Shown here: piece after piece, positions 7,395-14,690 of the stretch
Position numbering within the stretch: position 1 is the stretch's first letter
Layout: the number at the start of each line of letters is the position of its first letter
Source: Lederbergia citrea
Lineage (GTDB): Bacteria; Bacillota; Bacilli; Bacillales; Bacillaceae_C
Direction: 5' to 3'
Length of the DNA: 64,000 bases
Assembly: GCF_018343525.1 (NCBI RefSeq)
Contig: NZ_JAGYPH010000006.1
Coordinates: forward strand, 46,069-110,068
Notes under the pieces: model-generated
What the model saw: the letters and a program-made list of their open reading frames with translations, nothing else
Told to the model about the DNA's origin: nothing
The model's database searches: none
Translations under genes and position numbers: made by a program

Positions 7395-8390
7395 CTAAAT
7401 TATGAATGATACACCTTTAGAAAATAAATACTCTTCAGCTTCATTTATTCTCTTTCCATTATGTCTTACAAAAAGTTCATAACGTCTCTTTAACCACTCA
7501 AACGACCTGTCACGAATATGTGAGTCATCGGCACCTTTTATTAAGGGAACCATTTTAGTAAATGAGTCAAAACTTGATAAAGCCTCAAAGCACTCCAAAT
7601 TTTCAATTTTCTTGTTTGTGATGTTCTGATAAGCACCTAACATAGGTTCTTTGAAGCTAGTCCCGAACCACGAATATCCTAAAACAAGGGTATTAGCAAT
7701 ATCATAACGAGGGTCGCCTATAAAAGCTTTTTCCCAATCCAAAATATACAATGAATTTTCATCAGTTATTATTGTATTCCAAAAATGATAATCTCCATGA
7801 TTTAAAACTTCAGTAAATGAAACAGTCTTGAACATATCGGAAATATTTTGAAGGCAATTTATGTATACAGGGTCTTCAAACTTCGCAACTCTATTTTTTA
7901 AACTTTCTATGTAAAAATCGATATAAACTTCTTGTCGTAAATCGTTATCCGTAAAAAAGTTACGAACCCTATCAGTGCAAATTGAGTGAACTTGTGCGAG
8001 CGTGACACCAAATTTTCTAAATGCTGACTGCATATCCTCTGGGTTTGCTAAGTAATATTTGTCCAGAGTAGCTCCCTTTACTAGTTCCATCAACATTATT
8101 CTCTTTTCTTTATCTTCAAAATAAACAGTTGGAATATTAATGGTTGAATTTACAGCCTTACTCCTTAGAATATTTAATTCTTTATTAAACTTCACATTTT
8201 CACTAAATTTTTTTAAGACAACTTCATTGGAAAATATATCCCCACCTTGAGAGTAAGTAAGATGAAACATTGTAATGTCATTACTAAATCCATCTTTATT
8301 TGTTTGTAAGTTATTTATCTCAATTACAGTCTCTTTTCTTTTTGTTTCCTTTATCAGTTGTTCTACAGTTTTATAAATTTCTTCGCTCAA
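7395..8390 (-). CDS. Aminoglycoside phosphotransferase-family kinase
   Basis: This 331-residue protein has the catalytic loop HGDYHFWN near residue 205 (Brenner motif, catalytic Asp and metal-binding Asn) followed by ILDWEKAFIGDPRYDIA, the metal-binding Asp and the segment typical of APH and choline/fructosamine-like kinases. It should transfer phosphate from ATP to a hydroxyl of a small molecule. Resistance is not implied: the family also includes metabolic kinases, and I do not recognise a known resistance gene. Translation begins at TTG after GGGGGGCAGCACTA. It is the largest unit of the array. Confidence 0.75.
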   Translation of the reverse strand: MSEEIYKTVEQLIKETKRKETVIEINNLQTNKDGFSNDITMFHLTYSQGGDIFSNEVVLKKFSENVKFNKELNILRSKAVNSTINIPTVYFEDKEKRIMLMELVKGATLDKYYLANPEDMQSAFRKFGVTLAQVHSICTDRVRNFFTDNDLRQEVYIDFYIESLKNRVAKFEDPVYINCLQNISDMFKTVSFTEVLNHGDYHFWNTIITDENSLYILDWEKAFIGDPRYDIANTLVLGYSWFGTSFKEPMLGAYQNITNKKIENLECFEALSSFDSFTKMVPLIKGADDSHIRDRSFEWLKRRYELFVRHNGKRINEAEEYLFSKGVSFII

Positions 8391-8469
8391 TAGTGCTGCC
8401 CCCCAGTTTTTGCTATCTATTTATTAACCCTTACTTTTTCATAGATATTCTGCAATCTGGAATAAAACC

Positions 8470-8573
8470 CCTTCTTCAACTAATCTGCCCGTTAGTACAA
8501 TAACTTCAACAAAAATAAGCGATAATCCTTCTTGAATTATCGGACCCATTACTTTAAATACATTACTTCACAA
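8470..8573 (-). repeat. Right boundary element of the cassette array (two units)
   Basis: Unit one runs 8470-8520 (CCTTCTTCAACTAATCTGCC, then CCGTTAGTACAATAACTTCA). Unit two runs 8521-8573, with the inverted repeat CGATAATCC (8520-8528) / GAATTATCG (8534-8542). Unit two ends in the 33-base segment 8541-8573, which matches 30 of 33 bases at 3938-3970. The array is thus bracketed by the same sequence. Confidence 0.7.
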
Positions 8574-8755
8574 AGTCTGTTTATTCCCTTCATTTATTTT
8601 AACATAATATCCAAGCCCTTCTCTTTCATAGAAAAATTCACATGGCAAATCACATCGAAATCACAAGAAGGATATATTATTTACACCTATACGAATAGGT
8701 GTGTGAATTACATTGTGATTCCATGTCTATTTAATAATAAAACATAGATACAACA

Positions 8756-8798
8756 AAAAAACACATGTGACTTCTGCTGTGACATCGCATGTGTTTTT
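8756..8798. terminator. Bidirectional terminator
   Basis: AAAAACACATG pairs with CATGTGTTTTT around a 20-base loop that contains two TGTGAC motifs. It lies downstream of the excisionase-like gene and could end its transcript. Confidence 0.55.
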
Positions 8799-8950
8799 GC
8801 TTATTAACCTCTGAAATAAAGCCGTTAAAAAAGCCCGGTCCTTTTTTGTCTAGTAGAACTACTCGATAGTAAAACAAAACCATTCCCTTAAAATCCACTC
8901 TTTACCGTGTTGACAAATGAATTTAATTTCGCCTGCCAGCGATTATGTAT

Positions 8951-9241
8951 TTATTTTAGATTTTCAATTTTTTTATACTTACTCATGAATTTTATAACAT
9001 CCTCACGATCGACGAGCACCTTACCTTCTAACTCAATAACTGGTAAGCCAAGTTTTTCCAATTTTTGCAAATGACCAAAAGAAATACCGATAAACTCACA
9101 ACATTGCTTTTTCGTCATGAACCTTCCCGCTCCACTTTCTTTTTTAGCAGCTTCAAAAGCTTCTTTGCTTAGTTCATAGAATAGTTCATAATAATTACTC
9201 TTAAACTCATCTGAGACCTGTAATGGTATGATACCCTCCAT
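8951..9241 (-). CDS. Excisionase-like small DNA-binding protein
   Basis: The protein is 96 residues long. Residues 43-90 (MTKKQCCEFIGISFGHLQKL, then an ELEGKVLVDREDVIKFM wing) form a winged helix-turn-helix of the excisionase/MerR-like type found in phage and ICE Xis proteins. Xis proteins bend attachment-site DNA and steer integrases towards excision. The gene is divergent from the XRE regulator and close to the integrase, which supports that role. Its promoter (TTGATT-17-TATAAT) lies in the shared intergenic region upstream of two operator dyads. The ATG is preceded by AAGGGGGTAGGA. Confidence 0.7.
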   Translation of the reverse strand: MEGIIPLQVSDEFKSNYYELFYELSKEAFEAAKKESGAGRFMTKKQCCEFIGISFGHLQKLEKLGLPVIELEGKVLVDREDVIKFMSKYKKIENLK

Positions 9242-9262
9242 AAGCTTTGTCCTACCCCCTTT

Positions 9263-9354
9263 TTACTTACTAAGTAAAACATTTACTTACCTAATTATAT
9301 ATTATCCTCATACTACAATCAACACTTTAGTTAGAAAAACATTTACTTAGTAAA
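9263..9354. promoter_or_regulatory. Operator dyads between divergent xis-like and XRE genes
   Basis: TTACTTA-C-TAAGTAA (9263-9277) is a perfect 7+1+7 dyad. A half-matched copy follows at 9283-9297, and TTTACT-T-AGTAAA lies at 9342-9354. The last overlaps the -35 box of the XRE gene; the first two lie just downstream of the excisionase-gene promoter. They are the likely binding sites of the adjacent XRE repressor, which would then control both promoters. Confidence 0.6.
9294..9322 (-). promoter_or_regulatory. Promoter of the excisionase-like gene
   Basis: On the minus strand TTGATT and TATAAT are separated by exactly 17 bases. The -10 is perfect, and the operator dyads lie immediately downstream, so binding there would block transcription. 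Confidence 0.7.
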
Positions 9355-9370
9355 GTTAATGTGTGATAAT
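9342..9370 (+). promoter_or_regulatory. Promoter of the XRE regulator
   Basis: TTTACT and GATAAT are 17 bases apart, with an extended -10 TGT directly before GATAAT. The -35 lies inside an operator dyad, which suggests autoregulation. Confidence 0.6.
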
Positions 9371-9406
9371 GATGATAAACAAACGTATAAGGTGAGGTAA
9401 CTTTTA

Positions 9407-9922
9407 ATGGATGCTAAAGAATTCGGAGCCAAACTCAAAGAGATTCGGAAAGAGAAAAAAATAACTTTACTAGACTTAAAAGCACGAACTGGTTACTCAG
9501 ATTCATATTTATCTCAAATCGAGAACGGTTATAAAGGTTTACCTAAACCTGCATTATTAAGAACGCTTGCTGTAGGGTTAGACATTTCGCATATTTATCT
9601 AATGAATTTAGCCGGCTACTCTGATTCTTATGTAGATGTTGAGAATGGTCTAATTAAACATGAAGGTAATGATCGGGTTAAAGATGAAAAATTCCTAAAC
9701 AAAACGAGAAATATAGATGTAAACCTTCCATGTACTGAGGAAATGAAAGTAGAAAACGGAGAGCAAGCTATTAGAGAATTATCAGATGACGAATTAAGAA
9801 GAAGATTATTTGACCTTCATGATCTTCTTAATATGAAGATTGACTTATACTATAAGAATGCATCTCTAACAGATGAAAAACGCAAAAAAATTAGAACTAT
9901 ACTTGAATTAATTTTTGAATAA
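9407..9922 (+). CDS. XRE-family transcriptional regulator
   Basis: Residues 8-62 are a classical Cro/C1 helix-turn-helix, with the recognition region GYSDSYLSQIENG followed by PKPALLRTLAVGL. Residues 65-171 have no recognised domain: a charged linker, then helical sequence (ELRRRLFDLHDLLNMKIDLY). Its place between an excisionase-like gene and an integrase, and the dyads covering its own promoter, point to the immunity or maintenance repressor of an integrated element. The ATG follows AAGGTGAGG at good spacing. Confidence 0.85.
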   Translation: MDAKEFGAKLKEIRKEKKITLLDLKARTGYSDSYLSQIENGYKGLPKPALLRTLAVGLDISHIYLMNLAGYSDSYVDVENGLIKHEGNDRVKDEKFLNKTRNIDVNLPCTEEMKVENGEQAIRELSDDELRRRLFDLHDLLNMKIDLYYKNASLTDEKRKKIRTILELIFE

Positions 9923-9974
9923 GTTCTTCCCTTTCCTGTATATAGCCTGCCAGCGTATTGGAAAGGAAACTATT

Positions 9975-11153
9975 ATGGCAAACATTAAAAAGTATACAAA
10001 GAAAGACGGTACCACCGCTTATATGTTTAATGCGTATCTCGGCAAGGATCCTCTCACGGGCAAGAAGAAACGAACCACACGCCGAGGTTTCAAGACAAAA
10101 AAAGATGCAAATATTGCGCTATCTAAATTATTGGTGGAAGTCGATGAACTCGGGCTCCGCCAAAATGATCAGATGACCTTCCAGGAAGTTTTTAAGGAAT
10201 GGTTTAAGCAACATCGTAGAGAAGTAAAGCCAACAACGGTATATGCAATCGAGAGTAAATTCAGCCGCAGGATCCTCCCGGTCTTCGGTCCTTACAAAAT
10301 GAAAGACATATCCCCCTCGCATTGTCAAAAAGCTATCAACGCTTGGGCCCAGGAGCTTAAATCCTTCAATGATTATAAGATACAAGCAAACCTGGTTTTC
10401 CGATATGCCATGAAAATGGACATTATTAAGCGCAATCCGATGGATTATGTCACGTTGCCGAAACTAAAACATGAGATGGAATATAATGCGGAGCTGGAAG
10501 AAAAGAAGCATTACTACACACGTGAAGAGCTCAGGAGATTTTTAGAGACGATTCAGGAGGATGACATGGCTTATACCATGTTTCGGCTACTCGCCTTCAC
10601 AGGAGCACGCAAGGGGGAACTGTATGCCCTGCATTGGTCGGACGTGGACTTCCACCATAAGTCGATCAGCTTGAAAAAGACATTGATTCACACGAACGAC
10701 AAAAAGCAGCTTCAGACATCGAAAACAAAGGCCTCCCGGCGTGTGGTTAGCGTGGACGATGAAACTCTGGCAATATTAAAGAAATGGCGTAGCAAGCAAA
10801 TACAGCGCTATCTGACGTTAAAACTTGCCGCTCCTTTTCAATCTGATGATAAGCAGCCCATCTTTACTGTCTATAATCAGTTAAAACATGCAATGGATTA
10901 TTGTCGACTGGCTTACTTAAATGAAAAGCTGAAGCGGATTTATCAAAAGAACCCTGAGCTGCCACAGATAAATGTTCACGCCTTCCGACATACACATGCC
11001 AGTTTGTTGTTTGCAGCCGGGGCTTCTATCAAAGATGTACAATCCCGACTCGGCCACACCGATATTAAATCCACGATGGATATTTACACTCATGTGACCG
11101 ATGAAGCGAAGGAGAAAACAGCCGAGATGTTCCAGAAGTACATGGCATTTTAG
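9975..11153 (+). CDS. int: Tyrosine recombinase / phage-type integrase
   Basis: Residues 1-50 look like the Arm/AP2-like N-terminal DNA-binding domain of Tn916-type and phage integrases. Residues 68-165 form the SAM-like core-binding domain. The catalytic domain has Arg212 (TGARKGEL), His335 and Arg338 (HAFRHTHASL), His361 (RLGH) and the nucleophile Tyr371 (MDIYTHV). At 392 residues it is full length. I start at MANIKKYT, preceded by GGAAAGGAAAC; an upstream in-frame start lacks a site. It points at the 3' end of rpsI, a known integration target of ICEs in Firmicutes, and should integrate and excise the element. Confidence 0.9.
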   Translation: MANIKKYTKKDGTTAYMFNAYLGKDPLTGKKKRTTRRGFKTKKDANIALSKLLVEVDELGLRQNDQMTFQEVFKEWFKQHRREVKPTTVYAIESKFSRRILPVFGPYKMKDISPSHCQKAINAWAQELKSFNDYKIQANLVFRYAMKMDIIKRNPMDYVTLPKLKHEMEYNAELEEKKHYYTREELRRFLETIQEDDMAYTMFRLLAFTGARKGELYALHWSDVDFHHKSISLKKTLIHTNDKKQLQTSKTKASRRVVSVDDETLAILKKWRSKQIQRYLTLKLAAPFQSDDKQPIFTVYNQLKHAMDYCRLAYLNEKLKRIYQKNPELPQINVHAFRHTHASLLFAAGASIKDVQSRLGHTDIKSTMDIYTHVTDEAKEKTAEMFQKYMAF

Positions 11154-11156
11154 CTC

Positions 11157-11178
11157 GGGGTATTCAAGGGGTATTCAA
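11157..11178 (+). repeat. Tandem 11-bp direct repeat, candidate integrase arm site
   Basis: GGGGTATTCAA occurs twice with no spacer, directly behind the integrase stop codon and within 80 bases of the end of rpsI. Tn916-family integrases bind short direct repeats of this size with their N-terminal domain near the element ends. That analogy, and not a known consensus, is the basis for the call. Confidence 0.5.
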
Positions 11179-11195
11179 TTCCAAATTTGGACATG

Positions 11196-11232
11196 AAAAA
11201 GCCCTCTCTGCTTTATAAGAGCAAAGAGGGCA
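11196..11232 (-). terminator. Terminator of the rplM-rpsI operon
   Basis: On the minus strand GCCCTCTTTGCT pairs with AGCAGAGAGGGC (one mismatch) and is followed by TTTTTC. It closes the long ribosomal protein cluster and separates it from the convergent integrase gene. Confidence 0.85.
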
Positions 11233-11254
11233 AACCCTTGGTATATAAGGTTTA

Positions 11255-11647
11255 TTAACGTTTTGAGAACTGAGGAGCTCTACGTGCGCCTTTAAGACCG
11301 TATTTTTTACGTTCTTTCATGCGTGGGTCACGAGTTAATAGTCCTGCACGTTTAAGTGTTCCGCGGTATTCAGGATCCGCTTCTAGCAACGCACGAGAGA
11401 TTCCGTGACGGATAGCTCCTGCTTGTCCTGTGTAGCCGCCGCCTTTAACAGAAACTAATACATTGTAGTTACCTACTGTTTCAGTTGCTGCAAGTGGCTG
11501 TTTGATAACTTCGCGTAATGCTGCGAATGGAATATAGTCTTCTACTTCACGATCGTTAATGATGATACGGCCTTCGCCTGGTACTAAACGTACGCGGGCA
11601 ACAGAGCTTTTACGGCGACCTGTACCATAGTATTGAACTTGTGCCAA
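11255..11647 (-). CDS. rpsI: 30S ribosomal protein uS9
   Basis: uS9 sits in the head of the 30S subunit and reaches the P-site tRNA with its basic C-terminal tail. The 130-residue sequence is complete, including the conserved GTGRRKSSVARVRL start and the terminal KYGLKGARRAPQFSKR tail. Translation starts at TTG, after AGGGAGGG at 7-base spacing. It follows rplM by 19 bases and shares its transcript. The last codons are the probable attachment target of the neighbouring integrase; the reading frame is intact. Confidence 0.98.
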   Translation of the reverse strand: MAQVQYYGTGRRKSSVARVRLVPGEGRIIINDREVEDYIPFAALREVIKQPLAATETVGNYNVLVSVKGGGYTGQAGAIRHGISRALLEADPEYRGTLKRAGLLTRDPRMKERKKYGLKGARRAPQFSKR

Positions 11648-11666
11648 TATAATGCCCTCCCTTTAA

Positions 11667-12104
11667 TTATCCGCGAAGCTCGTATACTTCCGGTTTTTGT
11701 GCTTGATGTGGATGTTCTGCTCCAGCATAAACGTGAAGCTTTTTGAACATTTGACGTCCTAAAGAACCTTTAGGAAGCATGCCTTTGATTGCAAGCTCAA
11801 GCATTTTTGTTGGATATTTCGTACGCATTTCTAGAGCAGTTCTTGTTTTAATTCCGCCTGCGAATCCTGTGTGGCGATAGTAAATTTTATCAGTTAATTT
11901 CTTACCAGTTAATTCGATTTTCTCAGCATTAATCAAAATCACGTGATCGCCTGTGTCAACATGCGGTGTGAAAGTTGGTTTGTGTTTACCGCGCAAAATG
12001 GAAGCTACTTCAGTTGCAAGACGGCCAAGTGTTTTACCTTCAGCGTCTACAACGAACCATTTACGGTCGATTTCGCTGGCTTTAGCCATATACGTAGTGC
12101 GCAT
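11667..12104 (-). CDS. rplM: 50S ribosomal protein uL13
   Basis: uL13 is an early 50S assembly protein that binds 23S rRNA. The 145-residue protein has the family start MAKASEIDRKWFVVDAEGKT after a short MRTTY lead and the conserved NAEKIELTGKK and GMLPKGSLGRQMF segments. The ATG is preceded by GGGAGGGTAAC. A promoter and a leader typical of rplM lie upstream, so rplM-rpsI is transcribed separately from truA. Confidence 0.98.
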   Translation of the reverse strand: MRTTYMAKASEIDRKWFVVDAEGKTLGRLATEVASILRGKHKPTFTPHVDTGDHVILINAEKIELTGKKLTDKIYYRHTGFAGGIKTRTALEMRTKYPTKMLELAIKGMLPKGSLGRQMFKKLHVYAGAEHPHQAQKPEVYELRG

Positions 12105-12119
12105 TTGTTACCCTCCCAA

Positions 12120-12200
12120 AAATTTAAAAATTCAAGTTCGTATTTATTTTGATCACAATAAGTTTCCGGGGCTTATCGTGGGATTAAAAACAATACCATA
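12120..12200 (-). promoter_or_regulatory. Probable L13 leader in the rplM 5' UTR
   Basis: About 100 bases separate the promoter from the rplM start. They contain an ATCCCACGATAAGC block and a CCCCGGAAACTTATTGTG block, where ATAAG and CTTAT can pair. This resembles the L13 leader described for Bacillus rplM, which is thought to bind the ribosomal protein for feedback control. The assignment is from memory of that motif. Confidence 0.5.
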
Positions 12201-12204
12201 GGAT

Positions 12205-12233
12205 ATCTTATCGTTTTTTGCAAGTAAAGTCAA
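12205..12233 (-). promoter_or_regulatory. Promoter of rplM-rpsI
   Basis: TTGACT and TAAGAT are separated by 17 bases on the minus strand, about 100 bases before the rplM start. Nothing else in the truA-rplM gap resembles a promoter so well. Confidence 0.75.
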
Positions 12234-12268
12234 GAAAATTTTTATACACCAGGTGAAGTTGTTTAGCT

Positions 12269-13009
12269 TTATTTATAATACACTTCCCATAAGTATAGCC
12301 CTTTCGCAGCGGCGGTTTTGCCTGCACGCTTTCGGTCGTGGGCCGCTAGGATTTCTGGTATGTCACCAGGTTTAATTTTACCCGATCCTACTTTTAGCAA
12401 CGTCCCGACAATAATTCTGACCATATTATATAAAAAGCCAGTTCCCGTGAAGGTGAAGATGATTTCATCTCCTACCACTTCAATATCGATGACGGAGATG
12501 GTCCTGACTCTATTCTCTTTCGTCGTTTTTGCGGAGCAAAAGCTCGTGAAATCGAGCGTACCGACCAAATATCCTGCGGCTTCCCTCATCTGATGAACAT
12601 CCAACTTATATGGATAATAAGAAGTATAATGATGCCTGAAAGGATCTCTTATCTTACCGGTGTATAAAAAATACTTATACGTCTTCCCGACTACATCGTA
12701 ACGTGCATGGAAGCCGGGATCTGCCTTTTCAACCTCTAAAAGGGATAGGTCATACGGCAGCAAGCCATTCACTGCGTTAACCCATCTTTCTGATGGCAGT
12801 AGAAGTGGCGAGTCAAAATGAAATACTTGTCCACGTGCATGAACACCTGCGTCTGTACGGCCTGAGCTTGTGACTTTAACAAGTGTCCCCTTGTGCATTT
12901 TCTTCAATGCCTTCTCAAGTTCTTCTTGGACCGTTCTGCCATTAGGCTGAATTTGGAATCCGGAATACCTGGATCCATCATAAGCAATCTTCGCTTTGTA
13001 ACGCTGCAT
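12269..13009 (-). CDS. truA: tRNA pseudouridine(38-40) synthase TruA
   Basis: TruA converts uridines 38-40 of the tRNA anticodon stem to pseudouridine. The 246-residue protein has the catalytic SSGRTDAGVHARGQV motif near residues 48-62, with the nucleophilic Asp53, and the C-terminal GTGFLYNMVRIIVGTLL segment of the family. It follows ecfT by 17 bases and probably belongs to the same transcript. The ATG is preceded by AAGGATTGAAGAAAC. Confidence 0.97.
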   Translation of the reverse strand: MQRYKAKIAYDGSRYSGFQIQPNGRTVQEELEKALKKMHKGTLVKVTSSGRTDAGVHARGQVFHFDSPLLLPSERWVNAVNGLLPYDLSLLEVEKADPGFHARYDVVGKTYKYFLYTGKIRDPFRHHYTSYYPYKLDVHQMREAAGYLVGTLDFTSFCSAKTTKENRVRTISVIDIEVVGDEIIFTFTGTGFLYNMVRIIVGTLLKVGSGKIKPGDIPEILAAHDRKRAGKTAAAKGLYLWEVYYK

Positions 13010-13026
13010 GTTTCTTCAATCCTTAT

Positions 13027-13824
13027 TTAAGATCTGAAAATAATCAGCAGAACTGCTAATAAAATCAACGCTCCTGCTACCGCTGTATCACGAGGCTCCC
13101 ACATCAGCAGACGGTATTTCGTCCGCCCCTCGCCCCCGCGATACCCTCTCGCTTCCATGGCTGTCGCAAGCTCTTCAGCCCGCTTAAAGGAACTAACAAA
13201 TAATGGAATGAGCAAAGGGACGATAGCTTTAATTCTTTCCTTAATCGGTCCACTCGTAAACTCTACACCTCTTGCCATTTGGGCTTTCATAATTTTATCC
13301 GTTTCGTCCATTAATGTAGGGATGAAGCGGAGTGAGATCGACATCATCAACGCTAATTCATGTACCGGAAATTTGACCTTATTTAAAGGCTTCATGATGC
13401 TTTCCAGGCCATCTGTTAACGTTATCGGCGTAGTCGTTAGCGTCAAGAGCGACGTAACAAAAACGAGCAGCACAAAACGCATCGAAATAAAAATCCCTTG
13501 TCGCAGCCCTTCCTCATGGATGTCAATAAAACTTAAAGAGTAAATGACCTCTCCCTCTTTATTAAAAAATAGCTGAAGGAAAAAGGTGAATATGACAAGA
13601 TATAATACGGGTTTCAACCCATTAATTAAAAACTTAATATTCAGCTTCGATAATAGAATAATAAAAGCGACGAATAATAGAAGTAGTCCGTAAGTATAAG
13701 TGTTATTTGCTAGGAAAACGATACAAATAAAGCCGAATACAAACAATAATTTAGAGCGCGGATCAAGACGATGAAGGATAGACGTCCCAGGGATATAGCG
13801 TCCAAAAATCATTTTCTCCATCAT
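13027..13824 (-). CDS. ecfT: ECF transporter transmembrane component EcfT
   Basis: EcfT is the membrane scaffold of group II energy-coupling factor vitamin transporters. It links the two ATPases to exchangeable substrate-binding S subunits encoded elsewhere. The 265 residues show several hydrophobic helices (for example residues 28-60, 70-90, 110-132 and 243-263). The two coupling Ala-Arg-Gly motifs are in QMARGVEF and MEARGYRGG. It overlaps ecfA2 by four bases (ATGA), giving translational coupling. Confidence 0.96.
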   Translation of the reverse strand: MMEKMIFGRYIPGTSILHRLDPRSKLLFVFGFICIVFLANNTYTYGLLLLFVAFIILLSKLNIKFLINGLKPVLYLVIFTFFLQLFFNKEGEVIYSLSFIDIHEEGLRQGIFISMRFVLLVFVTSLLTLTTTPITLTDGLESIMKPLNKVKFPVHELALMMSISLRFIPTLMDETDKIMKAQMARGVEFTSGPIKERIKAIVPLLIPLFVSSFKRAEELATAMEARGYRGGEGRTKYRLLMWEPRDTAVAGALILLAVLLIIFRS

Positions 13825-14690
13825 AGCGGTTCACCCCGCTTCTGCAATTCTATTAAAGCCTCCGATAATTCTTCTATCGTTAAGCAAGTCTTACCTATTT
13901 TCTTGTTCATTTTTCTCTCTAGCATATATTGAAATTTAACAACCTCTGGTACATCAAGGCCCAATTCAAGAAGTTCCTCAGGATTAGAAAAGATCGTCCT
14001 CGGATCGGCTGTTTTTTTCACGTGTCCACGATGCATGATCACAATTTCATCAGCATAGTTGGCTGCGTCTTCCATGCTATGCGTTACGAGGATTGTAGAT
14101 AATCCTTTTTGTTTATGAAGTCGATAGAACATCTCCATAATTTCCGTTCGGCCTCTCGGGTCTAAACCAGCGGTAGGCTCATCCAACACAAGGACTTCAG
14201 GCTCCATAGCAAGTACGCCTGCTATAGCAACACGGCGCATTTGTCCACCAGATAAATCAAAGGGGGATTTTTGCAATACCTCTTCTGGCAACCCGACATC
14301 TGCAATTAACTGTCTTGCCCGTTTCTTTGCTTCTTCTTCGGAAACACCAAAATTCATCGGCCCAAAGCAAATATCCTTCTCTACGGTTTCATCAAAAAGC
14401 TGATGTTCCGGGAATTGAAAAACAATCCCTACTTTCTGGCGAATCGGACGGAGGTTCTTTTCTTTTTTCCCTGCATCAATGATCCGGTCACCAATCACAA
14501 CCTGACCTTTTGTCGGCTTTAAAAGGGCATTCAGGTGTTGAAGGATCGTTGACTTTCCGGATCCAGTATGACCAATTAACGCCATAAATACTCCATGTGG
14601 AATCGACAAATTGACATTCTGAATAGCAAGTCGTTCAAATGGGGTATTGGCCTGATACTTGTATTCTACTTGCTGAAGTGCAATGTCCAT
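13821..14690 (-). CDS. ecfA2: ECF transporter ATPase EcfA2
   Basis: This is one of the two ATP-binding subunits powering the shared ECF module. The 289-residue ABC domain has Walker A GHTGSGKS near residues 38-45, signature LSGGQMRR near 146-153 and Walker B VLVLDEPTAGLDP. The start lies 25 bases inside the end of ecfA1, so the genes are coupled. Assignment to A2 rests on its place second after rplQ and on the glycine-rich, catalytically standard signature region. Confidence 0.95.
   Translation of the reverse strand: MDIALQQVEYKYQANTPFERLAIQNVNLSIPHGVFMALIGHTGSGKSTILQHLNALLKPTKGQVVIGDRIIDAGKKEKNLRPIRQKVGIVFQFPEHQLFDETVEKDICFGPMNFGVSEEEAKKRARQLIADVGLPEEVLQKSPFDLSGGQMRRVAIAGVLAMEPEVLVLDEPTAGLDPRGRTEIMEMFYRLHKQKGLSTILVTHSMEDAANYADEIVIMHRGHVKKTADPRTIFSNPEELLELGLDVPEVVKFQYMLERKMNKKIGKTCLTIEELSEALIELQKRGEPL

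Larger units (their letters stand above)
8391..8950. other. Gene-free stretch with array end and two hairpins
   Basis: It holds the right-hand array element (8470-8573), a perfect 8-bp hairpin ACACCTAT-ACGA-ATAGGTGT at 8683-8702, and a terminator near 8756-8798. I see no convincing coding frame. Between 8800 and 8950 I see nothing. Confidence 0.5.

Noticed and set aside
7395..8390. Known aminoglycoside-resistance gene
   Set aside because: The fold motifs fit the APH superfamily, but I recognise no specific resistance enzyme, so only the family is claimed.
1..9300. Duplicate of the rpsI 3' end marking the left attachment site
   Set aside because: I looked for the terminal rpsI sequence on both strands and found no convincing second copy; it may lie outside the window or have decayed.
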